A stretch of 6,288 nucleotides of DNA, taken from an uncultured Prevotella sp. (GTDB lineage Bacteria; Bacteroidota; Bacteroidia; Bacteroidales; Bacteroidaceae). Positions 1-6,071 of this stretch are shown piece after piece (within the stretch, counting starts at the first letter, position 1; each line of letters opens with the position of its first letter). Below the pieces are notes generated by a model. It saw only the letters and a list, made by a program, of their open reading frames with translations, had not been told where the DNA came from and did not search any database. Both the position numbers and the translations under genes were made by a program. Location of the stretch: contig CALGHW010000455.1 in NCBI GenBank assembly GCA_937916075.1, forward strand, positions 1 through 6,288. Direction: 5' to 3'.

Positions 1-174
1 GTCATCGTCAAGCTCCGGAACAGGCACCACCAGCAACCCGTGGTACTTGCGGATATTGCAGTCCACGATGGTTGAACAGGAATAGGCACCCGAACGGTTT
101 GTGCGAAGCAACTCTCGGCGGAGCGACTCCTCCAGATTGGTCATTGCAGTCCTTTCAAATCGTAAATAACTCAT
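1..174 (-). CDS. Glycogen debranching enzyme, N-terminal part (partial)
   Basis: The first 58 codons of a gene that runs off the left edge of the window. The protein begins MSYLRFERTA and then shows a stretch around residues 22-49 (LLRTNRSGAY, then RKYHGLLV) that is the signature of the N-terminal domain of bacterial amylo-alpha-1,6-glucosidases (GDE_N with a GH133 catalytic domain further on). Family members hydrolyse alpha-1,6 branches in glycogen or related glucans in the cytoplasm. The catalytic domain lies outside the window, so activity is inferred from the N-terminus only. I chose the ATG at 172-174 because, from memory, Bacteroidales homologues start with MSYLRF. An in-frame ATG at 142-144 (MTNLEE) is the alternative. 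The gene is divergent from the Crp/Fnr regulator across 269 bases and has a near-consensus promoter of its own, so the regulator is a plausible controller (inference). Confidence 0.85.
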   Translation of the reverse strand, partial: MSYLRFERTAMTNLEESLRRELLRTNRSGAYSCSTIVDCNIRKYHGLLVVPVPELDDD

Positions 175-229
175 AGTTCCTATATTAAGGTTTAAACATT
201 CACAGTTAGCTTTTTTAAGGTAAGTGACG

Positions 230-252
230 GGAGGCTGCATCCGCAAGACTCC
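230..252 (-). promoter_or_regulatory. Imperfect hairpin in the debranching-gene leader
   Basis: Read on the minus strand, GGAG (252-249) pairs with CTCC (233-230). After a T/C mismatch, CT pairs with AG, and after a bulged T, GC pairs with GC around a GGAT loop. It would lie in the roughly 90-nt untranslated leader between the predicted transcription start near 262 and the ATG at 174. No T-run follows it, so it does not look like a terminator. It might affect mRNA stability or translation, or be chance. Confidence 0.25.
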
Positions 253-267
253 GCCACAAATCTTTTC

Positions 268-298
268 CAAAAGTAATCAATTTTATGCGTTCAACAAA
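268..298 (-). promoter_or_regulatory. Bacteroidota-type promoter for the debranching enzyme gene
   Basis: On the minus strand TTTG (298-295) is followed after 19 bases by TACTTTTG (275-268), matching the primary sigma (SigABfr) consensus TTTG-N19-21-TAnnTTTG. The predicted start of transcription is near 262, giving a leader of about 90 nt. I know the consensus from Bacteroides studies. The match itself is read directly from the sequence. Confidence 0.65.
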
Positions 299-316
299 AT
301 AAAAAGCTACATAATT

Positions 317-339
317 TGATAAAAAGGCTTTTTTTATCA
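317..339. repeat. AT-rich 9-bp perfect dyad between divergent genes
   Basis: TGATAAAAA (317-325) and TTTTTATCA (331-339) are perfect inverted repeats separated by GGCTT. The dyad lies 18 bases upstream of the -33 box of the debranching-gene promoter and about 50 bases upstream of the candidate -7 box of the regulator. That is a position where a shared operator could sit. The low complexity (A and T runs) makes a chance dyad possible. No regulator can be assigned. Confidence 0.3.
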
Positions 340-390
340 TGAATGAACCTTTTTCCACACAGAAACGACATTCTTATAACATAATTTTTG

Positions 391-398
391 TAAATTTG
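391..398 (+). promoter_or_regulatory. Candidate -7 box for the Crp/Fnr regulator
   Basis: TAAATTTG matches TAnnTTTG. It would start transcription near 403 and give a leader of about 40 nt before the ATG at 444. No clear TTTG is found 19-21 bases upstream, so this is only half a consensus promoter and may depend on an activator. Confidence 0.4.
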
Positions 399-443
399 CA
401 TAGCCAAAAAAGACATTATTAATAGGTAAAAAGAAGACTGTGT

Positions 444-1145
444 ATGGGTAGCGGGAACAACTATGACAAGAGGCAAGTAGCGGAATCTATTGATGTATTA
501 TGGGATCCGCTTTCAGAAGAAGAGCGCCAATATCTGCTCAATAACATTGACATCAGGGTTTTTAAGAAGAACGAGGTGATTTATCACAAAGGTGACACGC
601 CGCGCTATTTTCGTTGCCTGCTGGAAGGCAAGGTCAAGGTGTATATCGACGGGACAGGCGGCCGACAGATTGTGCGCCTCATCAAGGACATGGGATTTTT
701 TGCCTACCGGGCGGCTTTTGCCGGAGAACAGTTTAAGACAGAGGCTTCGGCTTTTGAGACATCCGTCATCTGCCAGATTCCGTTTCCTGTGATTTGGAAA
801 CTGATAGAGACCAACAGTTCTTTGGCCATCTTCTTCATCAAACAGTTGGCCACCATGGTCGGCGAGACTGACCTGCTGGTCATCAGCCTGACCCAAAAGC
901 ACATACGGGGCCGGCTGGCCGAGTCGCTCCTCAAGCTGAAAGACAAATATGGCATGGAGGAAGACGGGTCGACACTGAGCATCTACTTGAGCCGCGAGGA
1001 TTTGGCCAACCTGTCCAACATGACCACCAGCAATGCCATCCGCACCCTGTCGGCCTTCGCTTCTGAGAAATTGATAGCCATCGACGGAAGGAAAATCAAG
1101 ATTATCCGTGAAGACGAGCTGCGCAACATCTCCAACTTAGGATAA
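444..1145 (+). CDS. Crp/Fnr-family transcriptional regulator
   Basis: A 233-residue cytoplasmic regulator of typical family length. Residues about 25-110 form the cyclic-nucleotide-binding-like beta-barrel (FKKNEVIYHKGD and LLEGKVKVYIDG strands), about 115-150 the long dimerisation helix, and about 155-225 the winged helix (HTH_Crp type), with the helix-turn-helix around 183-205 (LSREDLANLSN, then MTTSNAIRTL). The phosphate-binding cassette region (84-105) lacks the Arg-Ser pair that holds cAMP in E. coli CRP, so cAMP binding is unlikely. The recognition helix also lacks the RETVGR of E. coli CRP, so its DNA site should differ. The C-terminal half is of a type I recall as highly conserved in Bacteroidales. 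It may be related to the carbohydrate-use regulator Cur/MalR of Bacteroides, but I cannot establish orthology. It is divergent from the debranching enzyme gene and convergent with the lipid kinase gene, whose stop codon abuts its own TAA. Confidence 0.92.
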   Translation: MGSGNNYDKRQVAESIDVLWDPLSEEERQYLLNNIDIRVFKKNEVIYHKGDTPRYFRCLLEGKVKVYIDGTGGRQIVRLIKDMGFFAYRAAFAGEQFKTEASAFETSVICQIPFPVIWKLIETNSSLAIFFIKQLATMVGETDLLVISLTQKHIRGRLAESLLKLKDKYGMEEDGSTLSIYLSREDLANLSNMTTSNAIRTLSAFASEKLIAIDGRKIKIIREDELRNISNLG

Positions 1146-2081
1146 TCAATCGGGTATCAAGAAATTGATGACCTCCTGCTCCACCCCTATCTTGTAAGCG
1201 CCTTTCGGAGTATGCATCAGTCGGCCGTCGATGCCCACCAAGGCACGGCGAGCCTCAACGACTTCCACTTCCCGCGTGCGGTAAGGATGCACGTTGCGGT
1301 GATTGAGGAAACGCCCGGTGAGCAAGAGCCATATACCGGCAAAAAGTTGAGTTATCTCAGGATGATAAACCACCGACACATCCAGCATTCCGTTGTAGGG
1401 CACCGCATTGGGGGTCTGCCCGTAACCCGGCCCACTGCCGATGCAGACGGTCATCACCTTGCGCCTCACCTCGTCTGTATTGATACGCAAATGCATCTTG
1501 TATTCCAGTCGGTGGAAAAGCATCAGCACGGTGGACACCATGAAGGAAAGCGTGCGCGACCCCAACAAGCTGCGCGTCTGCCGGCGCAGGTTCATGATGT
1601 CGGCTATCAGCCCGATGTTGACACAATTAAGGAAATAGCGGTGACATTTCTCCCCCCGCTGGTTGGTATAGCGTATACAGCCTAAATCTATCTTGCGCAC
1701 CCGGCGCTTGATGAGCCAGTCAACAGTTTGGGCGATGTCGCTCTCGCGGAAATCCCAAAAGCGGGCAAAATCATTGATGACACCATTGGGTATCACGCCC
1801 AGCACTATCTCGTCACGCACCCGTTTTTCCACTTCCATCAAGCAGTTTACGGCATCGTTCAGGGCTGAGTCGCCCCCTACAATGATAATGGTCTTGTAGC
1901 CATTGTTGATGAGCATACGCACCAGCCGCTCCACGCCCTCGGCGTTTTCGCTCTGCACATGGTCGTAAGCCACCCTGCGTGCGTCGAGCACACGCTGGAT
2001 GCGCTGCCACTGCCGCTGTCCGCGGCCCATACCCCGTTTGGGGCAATACAGGATGCCCCCCCGTTTTGAATCTACTGCCAT
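1146..2081 (-). CDS. Diacylglycerol kinase-family (YegS/DgkB-like) lipid kinase homologue, active site altered
   Basis: A 311-residue cytoplasmic or membrane-peripheral protein with the DAGK_cat fold. Visible motifs are VGGDSALNDA at 68-77 (the usual nucleotide loop is GGDGT), GVIPNGVINDFAR at 95-107 (usually LPxGTxNDFAR), PYNGMLDV at 228-235 (usually DDGLLDV) and IDGRL at 284-288 (usually DGE). Family members phosphorylate diacylglycerol or related lipids with ATP. The changed residues leave that activity in doubt here. I prefer the ATG at 2079-2081 (MAVDSKRGGI), because the family core begins right after it and it overlaps the end of miaA by only 10 bases. An upstream in-frame ATG at 2118-2120 would add 13 residues encoded over the miaA C-terminus. 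The overlap implies translational coupling to miaA. The gene converges on the Crp/Fnr gene with no intervening base. Confidence 0.88.
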   Translation of the reverse strand: MAVDSKRGGILYCPKRGMGRGQRQWQRIQRVLDARRVAYDHVQSENAEGVERLVRMLINNGYKTIIIVGGDSALNDAVNCLMEVEKRVRDEIVLGVIPNGVINDFARFWDFRESDIAQTVDWLIKRRVRKIDLGCIRYTNQRGEKCHRYFLNCVNIGLIADIMNLRRQTRSLLGSRTLSFMVSTVLMLFHRLEYKMHLRINTDEVRRKVMTVCIGSGPGYGQTPNAVPYNGMLDVSVVYHPEITQLFAGIWLLLTGRFLNHRNVHPYRTREVEVVEARRALVGIDGRLMHTPKGAYKIGVEQEVINFLIPD

Positions 2082-2995
2082 AACTTCTTGATTTCTGCTA
2101 TTTTCTTGTCCATAGGCCATGAGGCGTCTATCCAGTGGATGGTGAATCCTCGGCGCTCCATGCCCCTAAACCACGTCATCTGCCGCTTGGCAAACTGGTG
2201 GATAGCTATCTCCAGCCGGCCAAACATCTCATCATAGGAGGTCTTGCCTATGACATATTCCGTAACATACTTATATTCCAGTCCGTAATAGATAAGGTCG
2301 TCGGCCGGAATGTCACTGTCGAGCAAGGCTTTGATTTCCTCTACCATACCGCTGTCGAGTCGGCGTTTCAACCGGTCTGTTATCTTCCGCCGGCGCTCTT
2401 CCCGGTCGATGTTCACGCCCACTATCAGGGAGTCTATCGGCGGAATGGAAGCAGCTTCCATCGGATGCTCTCCGTCGAAGGTCTCTATCTCGATGGCCCG
2501 GATGGCCCGCTGGGCGGTGTCCACATCGGTCTTGTTGTGCATGTTCGACCCGTTTCTGCGCTTCAGCTCCATCAGTATTTCGGTCAGCTCGCCGAGCGAC
2601 TTCCCTTCCAGCCTGGCCCTCAACGCCTTGTTTTCGGGCACCGGAGCCAGTCTGTAGCCTTTCAGCACAGCCTCGATATAGAGTCCCGTGCCACCACACA
2701 GTATCGGCACCACGCCCCTGTTGCGGATATTCTCATACGCCGCCAAGAAGTCATGCTGATACTGAAACAGGTTGTACTTGCTGCCAGGTTCGGCAATGTC
2801 TATCAGATGATAGGGCACCCGACGGCCATCCACGGTATAGTCAGCCAAGTCCTTACCCGTGCCGATGTCCATCCGCCGGTACACCTGGCGCGAGTCGGCA
2901 CTGATAATCTCGCCCCCCATATCGGCGGCGAGGTGTGCGGCAATGTCGGTCTTTCCGCTTGCCGTGGGTCCAAGTATGGTTATCATCTGTGACAT
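2072..2995 (-). CDS. miaA: tRNA dimethylallyltransferase MiaA
   Basis: A 307-residue cytoplasmic enzyme of normal family length. It transfers the dimethylallyl group of DMAPP to N6 of A37 in tRNAs that read codons starting with U, giving i6A, which stabilises codon-anticodon pairing. Visible motifs are the P-loop GPTASGKT at 9-16, SADSRQVYRRMDIGTGK at 32-48, CGGTGLYIEA at 100-109, the AQRAIRAIE helix at 161-169 after the tRNA-anticodon-binding insertion (about 115-160), and AKRQMTWFRG at 269-278. The stretch GTGKDLADY with VPYHLID nearby (45-66) differs from the classical GTAKP version. I recall it from the second MiaA paralogue (MiaA2) of Bacteroides, so another miaA may exist elsewhere in the genome. 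The start ATG at 2993-2995 leaves six residues before the first strand's glycine-rich loop. Met4 (2984-2986) is an alternative. It overlaps the downstream lipid kinase gene by 10 bases. Confidence 0.95.
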   Translation of the reverse strand: MSQMITILGPTASGKTDIAAHLAADMGGEIISADSRQVYRRMDIGTGKDLADYTVDGRRVPYHLIDIAEPGSKYNLFQYQHDFLAAYENIRNRGVVPILCGGTGLYIEAVLKGYRLAPVPENKALRARLEGKSLGELTEILMELKRRNGSNMHNKTDVDTAQRAIRAIEIETFDGEHPMEAASIPPIDSLIVGVNIDREERRRKITDRLKRRLDSGMVEEIKALLDSDIPADDLIYYGLEYKYVTEYVIGKTSYDEMFGRLEIAIHQFAKRQMTWFRGMERRGFTIHWIDASWPMDKKIAEIKKLWQ

Positions 2996-3003
2996 AACGG
3001 CTG

Positions 3004-3011
3004 CAAATATA
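3004..3011 (-). promoter_or_regulatory. Candidate -7 box for miaA, very close to the start codon
   Basis: On the minus strand TATATTTG is a perfect TAnnTTTG. At 18 bases further upstream the sequence is TTCG rather than TTTG, so the -33 box is weak. Only 8 bases separate the box from the miaA ATG. With the usual start about 5-7 bases past the box, the mRNA would have a leader of just a few nucleotides, or about 12 if Met4 is the true start. Confidence 0.45.
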
Positions 3012-3045
3012 AGTAAAAATATTGGAATACGAATCGGAATGTCTC

Positions 3046-3077
3046 AAAAAAATAGCACACCACTCACACCTCTATTT
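3046..3077 (-). terminator. Weak intrinsic-terminator candidate after the outer-membrane gene
   Basis: On the minus strand AAATAG (3077-3072) can pair with CTATTT (3055-3050) across a 16-nt loop, and the second arm runs straight into a row of T ending at 3046. The stem is short, AU-rich and overlaps the stop codon, so efficiency would be low. Read-through into miaA is quite possible. Confidence 0.3.
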
Positions 3078-5901
3078 ACTTCTTGGGTGTTTTGGTGAAC
3101 TTATAGGCCAATGACAGCATCCAGTAGTGGGGCACGCTGTTATACCATATTTCGGTGCGTCCCTGGGCATCCACCTTGTATTCTTTGTTGGAAAGCTGGT
3201 GGAGCAGGTCGTAAGCCTGCAGCTTGGCGGTGAGCTTGCCTTTGAGGAAAGAGCGGGTGAGCTGCAGGTTCCACACCAAGTCGTTGGTGTTCATCTCACC
3301 GCTTTGGTATCCTCGTCTGCTGAACATATTAAGGTCGGTGAAGATGTTCATCTGGAGCAGCGGTACCGTATATTGCAAGTTCACACCGTAATGGAAGTCA
3401 TAGACATGGATGGTCGTGAAGTCAGCTTGACGGCTGCTGGAATGTTGGGAGGCAAATTTTCCGTTGACACCGGCCGAAAGCTTGTCGTAAGTGTACGACA
3501 AGTGGGCTTCCGCACCAGTATTGACCGTGTTGACCCGGCTCAGCAGGGCAGCCATCTGGTTGTAAGCCACAGCGAAATCCACACTGCGGGTATACTTGGC
3601 ATCCAGGTTCAACTCATACTTCAACCGTTTTTTCCGGTCGAAGCTGCCTTCGGTCGACGAGGTGTACTGAATATTCCAGTTGCCGTCCACATTGTCGGTC
3701 ATCGTGGTGCTGGCCAGGGTTTGGGAGTCATAGGATATGCGGGTGCCCCAGTATCCCTTGATGATGTTAGCCTTGAGGTTGAACAAGGTGCTGAAGTCCG
3801 TGGAGTCGGGCTTCCAGGTATAGGCCAGACTGAAGCTGTGGGTGACACGCTTCTTCAGTTGGGGATTATAGACGGTGGTGTAGAGTGGATTGGCCGTGAT
3901 GATGACAGGCATCAGCTTGCTGAACTCCGGCAGGTCGACCGACACCTGATAGCGGGCGCAGGCGTATTTCTCGTCTATTCGCATCCACATGATGTTGGGC
4001 GTGAAACGGGTATAGCTACGATGGGCCACGGTATCCAGTCCGCAGCCGGTGAAGCCGAGGCGCTCGCCCACCCGGTAGACGGGCAGCTCGAATTGGGTAT
4101 AATATTTACCGTTGCTGTTCCGGTTGAGTATCAGTTGCGCCATACAGGTGCGGTTGAGCTGGTCTGTACGAAAACTGGAGGGGGTATATTCTGCCATCTT
4201 CAGGGAGTCTTCCGTGGCGGGCAACTGCCCCATAGGCCGGCTTGCATAGCCCGGCAGGCGGTCCAGACGGTAATAGTCATTGTGCTGGTTGCTGTAATCC
4301 TGCTGATAGTTGAACAGGGTGTGCAGGTACCACTGCTTCGGCAGTGCGAATGAATAAGAGAAATTGGCGACATACAGATAGCTGCTTTGCCGGTTGTTGA
4401 TATAGATAGTTTGGTTGTCCACACTATTTGTGGCAGGATAGTAAGAATCCAACTTTCCATAGCGGTCAACAGGGTCATACCGGGTAATACGGTAACTGAA
4501 GGCGGCGCCGACGACATCGCCCCACGACATGGACTTGTACCACTGCAGGCTGCCCAGCAGGTTATACCCCTTGTATTTAGAGTGACTCTGCTGGTCTTGC
4601 CGGTTCATGACATGGCCGACAGATGCCGTGGAGTCATGACGCTCTCCATTGGAAGTGTCCTGCTTGTAGTTGAATGTCACGGTATGATAAATTCCGAGTT
4701 TCTGGAGATCGAGATTGTGGCGGACTTGAAACTCAAGATTGTCGCTCACCTCCCTGTCATAGCTGCCCGACTGCACGTTGGTCCCTTCGGCAAACCGCTC
4801 TTGGCGGGTATGCGTCTCATTGTCGGAGCGGGTCCAGGTGAGGAGTGTCTCCAGGTCGGACTCCACGGTTTTCTCCTTGTCCTCATTGTGTATGTTCAGT
4901 CCGGCCGATTTGGTGGTGAGCACCCCCTTGGGCTGCTTGGTCGGGTCCCAGTCGCCTTTCTGTCCGGGGCGTCGGTCCTCGTTCACATTATTGAGATTGC
5001 CGAAGAGGGTAGCGTTGTTGTGGTCGTCATAATAGGTGCCGAAGAGCCGCGCGGCCCACCGGTCGTTGGTGCCGATACCCGCTTCTGTATTCGTGATATA
5101 GCCGCGGGCATACTGTCGCTTGAGGGTCACGTCCATCACATACTCTTTGGCCCCCTTCTCGATGCCGGCCCGTCGGCTGTCCTCGGTGCTGCGGTGGAAT
5201 ACCTTGAGATTCTTCACCGTGAAATAAGGCAGGTTATCGAGCATCACCTTGTTGTCGCCCTTGAAGAAGTCACGCCCGTTGAGCGTCAGATAGTCCACCT
5301 TTTTGCCATTTACATAGATATCGCCATTGCTCTTGATTTCGGCCCCCGGCAACTGGCGCACCAGGGCGTCCAGCATCGACCCGTCCGGCAGGTTGAAGGC
5401 CGAGGCGTCATAGATGATGGTGTCGCCCCGGTGTATCACCTGGATTTTGGTACCTCTCACCTCCACGCCATTCAGATCCACACTCTTGTAGATGTCACCG
5501 GCCTTGCGCCTCAGCAGTATATGGGGCAGTTCATACCATCCCTTGTTGCCTTTAGGCTGAAGGTCAAACGGAGTGTAAGAGGTCTCATAACCCTCTTTTT
5601 CGGCCTTGATGAGATAGCGGCCCGGTATCTTGGGAATAAAAAAGCCGAAGGAAGAGTTGGTGTTCCACAATTCACAGGTGGTGGTGTCTATCACGGTAGA
5701 GTCTGCTTTCATCAGCGTGATAAACGCAGACATCCGTCCCTTGGTAAAAGCGTCCATCGCCTCGCCATAAACATACACCTTGTCGGTCTTTTTCTTGCTG
5801 GTCTTCTCTTTCTTTGCTGTCGTGGTATAGGCATAGCTTGCCTGCGCCATCCCCAATCCGACGACCAGGAAGAACAAGGCCAAAATCATCTGTTTTCTCA
5901 T
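3076..5901 (-). CDS. TonB-dependent-receptor-like outer membrane beta-barrel protein (OMP_b-brl_3 type)
   Basis: A 941-residue outer-membrane protein. Residues 1-24 are a Sec signal peptide (MRKQ, hydrophobic core, cleavage likely after ASYA). A lysine-rich linker follows (30-41), then a carboxypeptidase-regulatory-like beta-sandwich (about 42-131) and a plug-like segment (about 145-236: GDTIIYDASAF, GSMLDALVRQLPG, IYVNGKKVDYLTLNGRDFF). From about 265 to the end come alternating aromatic strands of a large barrel, ending near YWMLSLAYKF with a short polar tail. This order is that of the Bacteroidota outer membrane beta-barrel family related to TonB-dependent receptors. The substrate cannot be told. 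No SusD-like lipoprotein lies next to it in the window, so it is not a standard Sus pair. The reading frame stays open upstream to 5952, but that ATG overlaps the -33 box. The ATG at 5899-5901 directly precedes a good signal peptide and follows an AGAGAAA purine stretch, so I chose it. Confidence 0.9.
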   Translation of the reverse strand: MRKQMILALFFLVVGLGMAQASYAYTTTAKKEKTSKKKTDKVYVYGEAMDAFTKGRMSAFITLMKADSTVIDTTTCELWNTNSSFGFFIPKIPGRYLIKAEKEGYETSYTPFDLQPKGNKGWYELPHILLRRKAGDIYKSVDLNGVEVRGTKIQVIHRGDTIIYDASAFNLPDGSMLDALVRQLPGAEIKSNGDIYVNGKKVDYLTLNGRDFFKGDNKVMLDNLPYFTVKNLKVFHRSTEDSRRAGIEKGAKEYVMDVTLKRQYARGYITNTEAGIGTNDRWAARLFGTYYDDHNNATLFGNLNNVNEDRRPGQKGDWDPTKQPKGVLTTKSAGLNIHNEDKEKTVESDLETLLTWTRSDNETHTRQERFAEGTNVQSGSYDREVSDNLEFQVRHNLDLQKLGIYHTVTFNYKQDTSNGERHDSTASVGHVMNRQDQQSHSKYKGYNLLGSLQWYKSMSWGDVVGAAFSYRITRYDPVDRYGKLDSYYPATNSVDNQTIYINNRQSSYLYVANFSYSFALPKQWYLHTLFNYQQDYSNQHNDYYRLDRLPGYASRPMGQLPATEDSLKMAEYTPSSFRTDQLNRTCMAQLILNRNSNGKYYTQFELPVYRVGERLGFTGCGLDTVAHRSYTRFTPNIMWMRIDEKYACARYQVSVDLPEFSKLMPVIITANPLYTTVYNPQLKKRVTHSFSLAYTWKPDSTDFSTLFNLKANIIKGYWGTRISYDSQTLASTTMTDNVDGNWNIQYTSSTEGSFDRKKRLKYELNLDAKYTRSVDFAVAYNQMAALLSRVNTVNTGAEAHLSYTYDKLSAGVNGKFASQHSSSRQADFTTIHVYDFHYGVNLQYTVPLLQMNIFTDLNMFSRRGYQSGEMNTNDLVWNLQLTRSFLKGKLTAKLQAYDLLHQLSNKEYKVDAQGRTEIWYNSVPHYWMLSLAYKFTKTPKK

Positions 5902-5921
5902 GTATTTCTCTTTTAGAATTA

Positions 5922-5953
5922 CAAAATTAGTGCAAATAAGGAGAAATACCAAA
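5922..5953 (-). promoter_or_regulatory. Bacteroidota-type promoter for the outer-membrane gene
   Basis: On the minus strand TTTG (5953-5950) is followed after 20 bases by TAATTTTG (5929-5922), a full match to TTTG-N19-21-TAnnTTTG. The predicted transcription start is near 5916, giving a leader of about 15 nt before the ATG at 5901. This supports the downstream start codon for the gene. Confidence 0.7.
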
Positions 5954-5958
5954 CATTC

Positions 5959-5995
5959 TGTTTGTTTTTATGGTCAAAACGCGACCAAACAAACA
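5959..5995. repeat. Bipartite dyad just upstream of the outer-membrane promoter
   Basis: TGTTTGTTT (5959-5967) is the exact reverse complement of AAACAAACA (5987-5995). Inside it GGTC (5972-5975) and GACC (5983-5986) are also inverted, with a 4-base asymmetry (TTAT) on the left side and the loop AAAACGC. It starts 5 bases upstream of the -33 box, a typical activator position. It could be an operator or a cruciform-prone sequence. No regulator can be named. Confidence 0.4.
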
Positions 5996-6006
5996 TTTTT
6001 CATGAC

Positions 6007-6026
6007 TTTGCAACACTTGTTGCAAA
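6007..6026. repeat. Perfect 9-bp-arm palindrome around CT
   Basis: TTTGCAACA (6007-6015) and TGTTGCAAA (6018-6026) are perfect inverted repeats with a 2-base centre. The compact symmetry is that of a binding site for a dimeric regulator. It lies about 90-110 bases upstream of the predicted start of the outer-membrane transcript and 14 bases from the edge of the inverted-repeat element. Confidence 0.45.
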
Positions 6027-6040
6027 CATATTTATTTCAA

Positions 6041-6064
6041 TAAGTAGGTGTTCAAAATTAATTG
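6041..6064 (+). repeat. Left terminal inverted repeat
   Basis: Left 24-bp arm of the element, beginning TAAGTAGGTG. It pairs position by position with 6238-6215. The single true mismatch is T6059/C6220, while G6050/T6229 and T6063/G6216 are G.U-compatible on the plus strand. Confidence 0.75.
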
Positions 6065-6071
6065 ATATGAA

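Noticed and set aside
317..339. FNR-type binding site (TTGAT/ATCAA-like halves)
   Set aside because: The spacing between half-sites is far larger than in FNR sites, and the sequence is mostly A and T runs.
1146..1169. Possible bidirectional terminator between the convergent genes (TCAAT/ATTGA)
   Set aside because: The stem is five base pairs with a long loop, lies inside coding sequence and is followed by no T-run.
2082..2120. Longer start of the lipid-kinase gene at 2120
   Set aside because: The extra 13 residues are encoded over the miaA C-terminus and precede the family core. The ATG at 2081 fits a coupled 10-base overlap.
2135..2992. Open frame of 285 codons on the plus strand opposite miaA
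   Set aside because: Mirror frame of miaA, which is unmistakably real by its motifs.
3127..4353. Open frame of 408 codons on the plus strand
   Set aside because: Antisense shadow of the same barrel gene with no recognisable domain.
4387..5916. Long open frame of 509 codons on the plus strand opposite the outer-membrane gene
   Set aside because: It is an antisense shadow of the barrel gene. Its composition is low in plausible domains and it has no promoter or start context.
5902..5952. N-terminal extension of the outer-membrane protein from an ATG at 5952
   Set aside because: The ATG overlaps the -33 box and the stretch covers the whole promoter. It would also place 17 residues before a good signal peptide.
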